Below are positions 61,379 to 64,000 of a stretch of DNA of 64,000 nucleotides, piece after piece. The stretch comes from Schaalia radingae. GTDB taxonomy: Bacteria; Actinomycetota; Actinomycetes; Actinomycetales; Actinomycetaceae. Where the stretch lies: the NCBI RefSeq assembly GCF_900106055.1, contig NZ_LT629792.1, forward strand, positions 1,736,001-1,800,000, read 5' to 3'. The position numbers were made by a program, and so were the translations under genes. Position 1 is the stretch's first letter. Each line of letters opens with the position of its first letter. Below the pieces are notes generated by a model. It was not told the origin of the DNA, did not search any database, and worked only from the letters and a program-made list of their open reading frames with translations.

Positions 61379-62230
61379 TCAGTCCAGTGAAATGGGGGTT
61401 ACTCGGTAAGGAGCCAGGCCCTCTACCCCACCGTCTGGCGCAGTCAGGACTGAAATGCCCTCGTCCATGATGGCAACGGAGTGCTCCCAGTGCGCGGCAT
61501 CGCTGTGATCCAGTGTGTGCACGGTCCACCCGTCAGCTTCGGTGCGCGTCGCAGGATTGCCCGACACGAGGATGGGTTCGACCGCCAGCACCATACCTGG
61601 CTTCAGACGCGGGCTGATCCCGGTCGCACGGTAGTTCAACACGTCGGGCGGTTGATGCATCGCCGTTCCGATGCCGTGTCCGCCGAATTCTTCAACGATC
61701 TGTGCTTCCCACCCGAACGTGTCCCGGTAATCCTCGCAGGTGTCTTCAACAGCTTGTCCCACCGCGCTGACGCGGCGAGCTGAAGCCAACGATGCGATCG
61801 CACGCCACATAGCAGCGCGCGTCACTTCGTTGAGTTCACGCCGGCGCTGAGATGCGGCCTGTTCATCGCCCACAATCATGGAGAACGCGGCATCACCGTG
61901 CCAGCCGCGGCCGTGGTGCGTCACGTAGGCTCCGCAGTCGAAGGAGACGATGTCGCCGTTGCGCAGGACATCATCATTCGGAATGCCGTGCACAACAGTG
62001 TCATTGACGCTGATACAGACCGTCGCCGGGTAACCGAAGTAGTTCAGGAAATTCGAGGTCGCTCCCGCCTGGGAAATCACTTCGGCACTGATGCGGTCCA
62101 GTTCCGTCAATGTGACGCCTGGTTGAGCCGCGCGGCGCAGTGCTGCGTGGATATCCGCCACGATCAAACCTGCGCGACGCATCTGCAGAATCTGATCCCT
62201 GGTTTTCAGCTCAATACGCGCGTGACCCAT
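61379..62230 (-). CDS. map: Methionine aminopeptidase, type I
   Basis: A 283-residue metallopeptidase that removes N-terminal methionine. The metal ligands can be placed in VSFDCGAY, the GWHGDAAFS block (second Asp), FGGHGIGTAMHQPP (His) and the C-terminal glutamates (LAVEPIL; HWEHSVAI). It lies 5 bp after adk and carries a GACGAGGG octamer within IMDEGISVL near its 3' end. Confidence 0.95.
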   Translation of the reverse strand: MGHARIELKTRDQILQMRRAGLIVADIHAALRRAAQPGVTLTELDRISAEVISQAGATSNFLNYFGYPATVCISVNDTVVHGIPNDDVLRNGDIVSFDCGAYVTHHGRGWHGDAAFSMIVGDEQAASQRRRELNEVTRAAMWRAIASLASARRVSAVGQAVEDTCEDYRDTFGWEAQIVEEFGGHGIGTAMHQPPDVLNYRATGISPRLKPGMVLAVEPILVSGNPATRTEADGWTVHTLDHSDAAHWEHSVAIMDEGISVLTAPDGGVEGLAPYRVTPISLD

Positions 62231-62235
62231 CGTCC

Positions 62236-63066
62236 TCAGCGACCTTCTGAGACCGAAGCATCCGCATTTGCCGAGGCAGCAGCGCCGCCCTGGTCAGACG
62301 AGCTGGAGCTGGCAGGCTCCGAAGCCTCAGCTGGGTCATCTTCGGGGAATTCTTCCGCCCCGCAGCACTCTCCTTCACCGTTTTGGTGGGCTTCGAACCA
62401 CGGATCACGAGGATCGTCGAGGGTGGCCTGGCCGCCCGTCACCTCATCCGCGCCGGCACCGTCCGCTGAGTCAGCACCGCTCCCGGAGCCGGCACCGTTC
62501 AGTGAATCGAGAATGGCAAAAATGCGTTCGCTGACTTCTTCGACCGACCCGTTCGCATCGACTGCTTCGAGCAGATCCTGATCGACATAGTACGTGGCGA
62601 CCGGCTCAGTTTGCGTATGGTAAACCGCCAGGCGATGACGGATAACCGGCTCAGTGTCGTCTGAGCGGTGCTGTTCGGTTGCGCGCTTGAGCATGCGGTG
62701 CACAACCTGATCTTCATCCGCCTGAAGCTCGATCACCACGTCAAGTTCGGTTCCCAGGTCAGCGAGCGTGTCACGCAAAGCATGTGCCTGCTCAACAGTG
62801 CGCGGATAGCCATCGAGCAGGAAGCCCTCAGCGGCATCAGGCGCCTTCAGGCGAGCATGCACCATCGGGTTGATGACCGAGTCGGGAACAAGTTCGCCGC
62901 GATCCATGTAGGACTGTGCGAGGATGCCGAGTTCCGTCTGTTCGGCAATGTTGGCGCGGAAAATTTCCCCTGTTGAAATGGCCGGGATGCCGAGTTTGCA
63001 TGCAATTATGCTTGCTTGAGTTCCTTTGCCCGCTCCAGGAGGACCGAGCAGGATAATAGCTGTCAT
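62236..63066 (-). CDS. adk: Adenylate kinase with long acidic C-terminal tail
   Basis: The core (residues 1-190) has the P-loop GPPGAGKGTQ (8-17), the NMP-binding STGEIFRANI (31-40), GFLLDGYPRT (81-90) and a short LID without zinc cysteines, as in mycobacterial Adk. About 87 further residues follow, rich in Gly, Ala, Ser, Asp and Glu and containing a Cys-Cys pair (GECCGAEEF). The tail is not part of the family fold and looks disordered. It overlaps secY by 4 bp. Confidence 0.93.
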   Translation of the reverse strand: MTAIILLGPPGAGKGTQASIIACKLGIPAISTGEIFRANIAEQTELGILAQSYMDRGELVPDSVINPMVHARLKAPDAAEGFLLDGYPRTVEQAHALRDTLADLGTELDVVIELQADEDQVVHRMLKRATEQHRSDDTEPVIRHRLAVYHTQTEPVATYYVDQDLLEAVDANGSVEEVSERIFAILDSLNGAGSGSGADSADGAGADEVTGGQATLDDPRDPWFEAHQNGEGECCGAEEFPEDDPAEASEPASSSSSDQGGAAASANADASVSEGR

Positions 63067-64000
63067 CGAAGGAATCCCTCGTAATGATGCTGTTCGAGCT
63101 GAGTGTTGATTTCTTTCACGGTCTGCAGGCCGACGCCGACCATAATCAGCAGCGTGGTACCACCGAACGGCATCTGTCCATTCTGCAGACCGAGTGGGAT
63201 CATCATCAGCGACGGTACAAGGGCGACAATCATCAGGTAGAACGCACCCGCCGTGGTAATGCGGTTCATGACGTAACGCAGGAATTCAGCGGTCGGGCGT
63301 CCAGCACGGTACCCCACGATGAAACCGCCGTAGCGTTTCATGTTGTCGGCAACCTCGTCCGGGTTGAAGGTGATGGAAGTGTAGAAGAATGCGAAGCCGA
63401 GGATCATCAGGGCGTACAGCACGAGGTAGAGCCATGACTGGTGGTTGAAGTTTGAACGCACCCACTGCACCCACGTCGATTCTGGTGAGCCAAAGTTCGC
63501 CATCATCACCGGCATAGCCAGGATCGATGACGCGAAGATGACGGGGATAACGCCCGACATATTGATCTTCAGCGGGATGTATGTCGAGGAACCGCCGTAC
63601 ATGCGGCGGCCGATCATGCGCTTGGCGTACTGAACGGGGATTCGGCGCTGTGATTGCTCGATGTAGACAATGGCAAGTGCGACTACGAGGATCATGCCGA
63701 CAATTGCGGCAACTTTGCCCCAGCCGCCACCTTGTCCGATCGAGAACAACTGAGCAGGCATACGAGCGGTGATCGACGTGAAGATCAGCAGTGACATGCC
63801 ATTGCCGATGCCACGCTCAGTGATCAATTCACCCAGCCACATGATGACGGCGGTACCCGCGGTCATAACAACGATCATCACGAGGTACATGGGGATGGAC
63901 CGGTCAGCTATGATGTCGTGCTGGCAGCCGGGGAACATGTTGCCCGAGCGCGCCATGTACACCATGGTGGTCGACTGCAGTACGCCGAGGAAGATTGTGC
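63063..64000 (-). CDS. secY: Protein translocase subunit SecY (5' part outside window)
   Basis: The C-terminal 310 or so residues of the SecY channel. ITERGIGNGMSLLIF, YVEQSQRRIPVQYAKR-like (here YIEQSQRRIPVQYAKRM), NMSGVIPVIFASS and AFFYTSITFNPDEVADNMKRYGGF are family landmarks. The reading frame continues past the window edge, so the methionine at 63965 is internal, not the start. It heads the adk-map group. Confidence 0.96.
   Translation of the reverse strand, partial: TIFLGVLQSTTMVYMARSGNMFPGCQHDIIADRSIPMYLVMIVVMTAGTAVIMWLGELITERGIGNGMSLLIFTSITARMPAQLFSIGQGGGWGKVAAIVGMILVVALAIVYIEQSQRRIPVQYAKRMIGRRMYGGSSTYIPLKINMSGVIPVIFASSILAMPVMMANFGSPESTWVQWVRSNFNHQSWLYLVLYALMILGFAFFYTSITFNPDEVADNMKRYGGFIVGYRAGRPTAEFLRYVMNRITTAGAFYLMIVALVPSLMMIPLGLQNGQMPFGGTTLLIMVGVGLQTVKEINTQLEQHHYEGFLR

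Noticed and set aside
24140..61465. GACGAGGG as a polar chromosome-segregation (KOPS-like) or Chi-like signal
   Set aside because: The 12:9 strand split within one stretch shows no clear polarity, so a directional signal is not supported by this window.

Overview
The window is a piece of a high-G+C Gram-positive (actinobacterial) chromosome. The best fit is a member of the Actinomycetaceae (Actinomyces/Schaalia type). The grounds are an sdhCAB set with a cytochrome b subunit of the five-helix type, the ribosomal order secY-adk-map-infA-rpmJ-rpsM-rpsK-rpoA-rplQ-truA without rpsD, a PpgK-like ROK kinase, DUF559-type endonuclease-like proteins and several probably leaderless start codons. The genus call is inference.

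Region 1 (1-22875) is a tandem duplication with a period of 12,461 bp. Positions 1-10414 recur at 12462-22875 with no difference that I could find, and each repeat ends in an IS110-family insertion sequence. The cargo is an 11-gene leftward operon: mtnA, a BMP-type nucleoside-binding lipoprotein, an ABC ATPase, two permeases, a cupin, a GntR/UTRA regulator, a class II aldolase, a short-chain dehydrogenase, an MTA phosphorylase and a second nucleoside phosphorylase. Together these read as a complete salvage route for imported 5'-deoxy- or 5'-methylthio-nucleosides: uptake, phosphorolysis, isomerisation of the (methylthio)ribose 1-phosphate, then aldol cleavage to dihydroxyacetone phosphate and an aldehyde. 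This is the chemistry called the DHAP shunt. A repeated 10-mer flanks the only clear promoter of the operon and is the likely operator. The insertion sequences carry a structured 5' non-coding end that could be a bridge RNA.

Region 2 (22876-46822) is chromosomal backbone: a THUMP-like methyltransferase, a DUF559 protein, a YbdK-type ligase, tsaD, a D,D-carboxypeptidase, sdhCAB, rimI-tsaB-tsaE-alr, nnr-glmS, coaA, glmM and rplM-rpsI. Region 3 (46823-55753) is a glycan-use locus: a secreted, probably wall-anchored glycosidase, a sugar ABC transporter and a LacI regulator. Near-identical operators lie at the promoters of the transporter and of the regulator. Region 4 (55866-64000) is truA, a ROK kinase and the end of the ribosomal-protein supercluster, running off the window in secY.

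Two genome-wide signals belong to the backbone and are missing from the duplicated island. One is a family of six intergenic elements of 123-125 bp with 17-19 bp inverted ends, a conserved centre and compensatory changes between the ends. The other is an over-represented octamer, GACGAGGG, found 21 times in about 41 kb on both strands. Their absence from the 12.46-kb unit, together with its flanking insertion sequences, marks the unit as recently acquired and then amplified.
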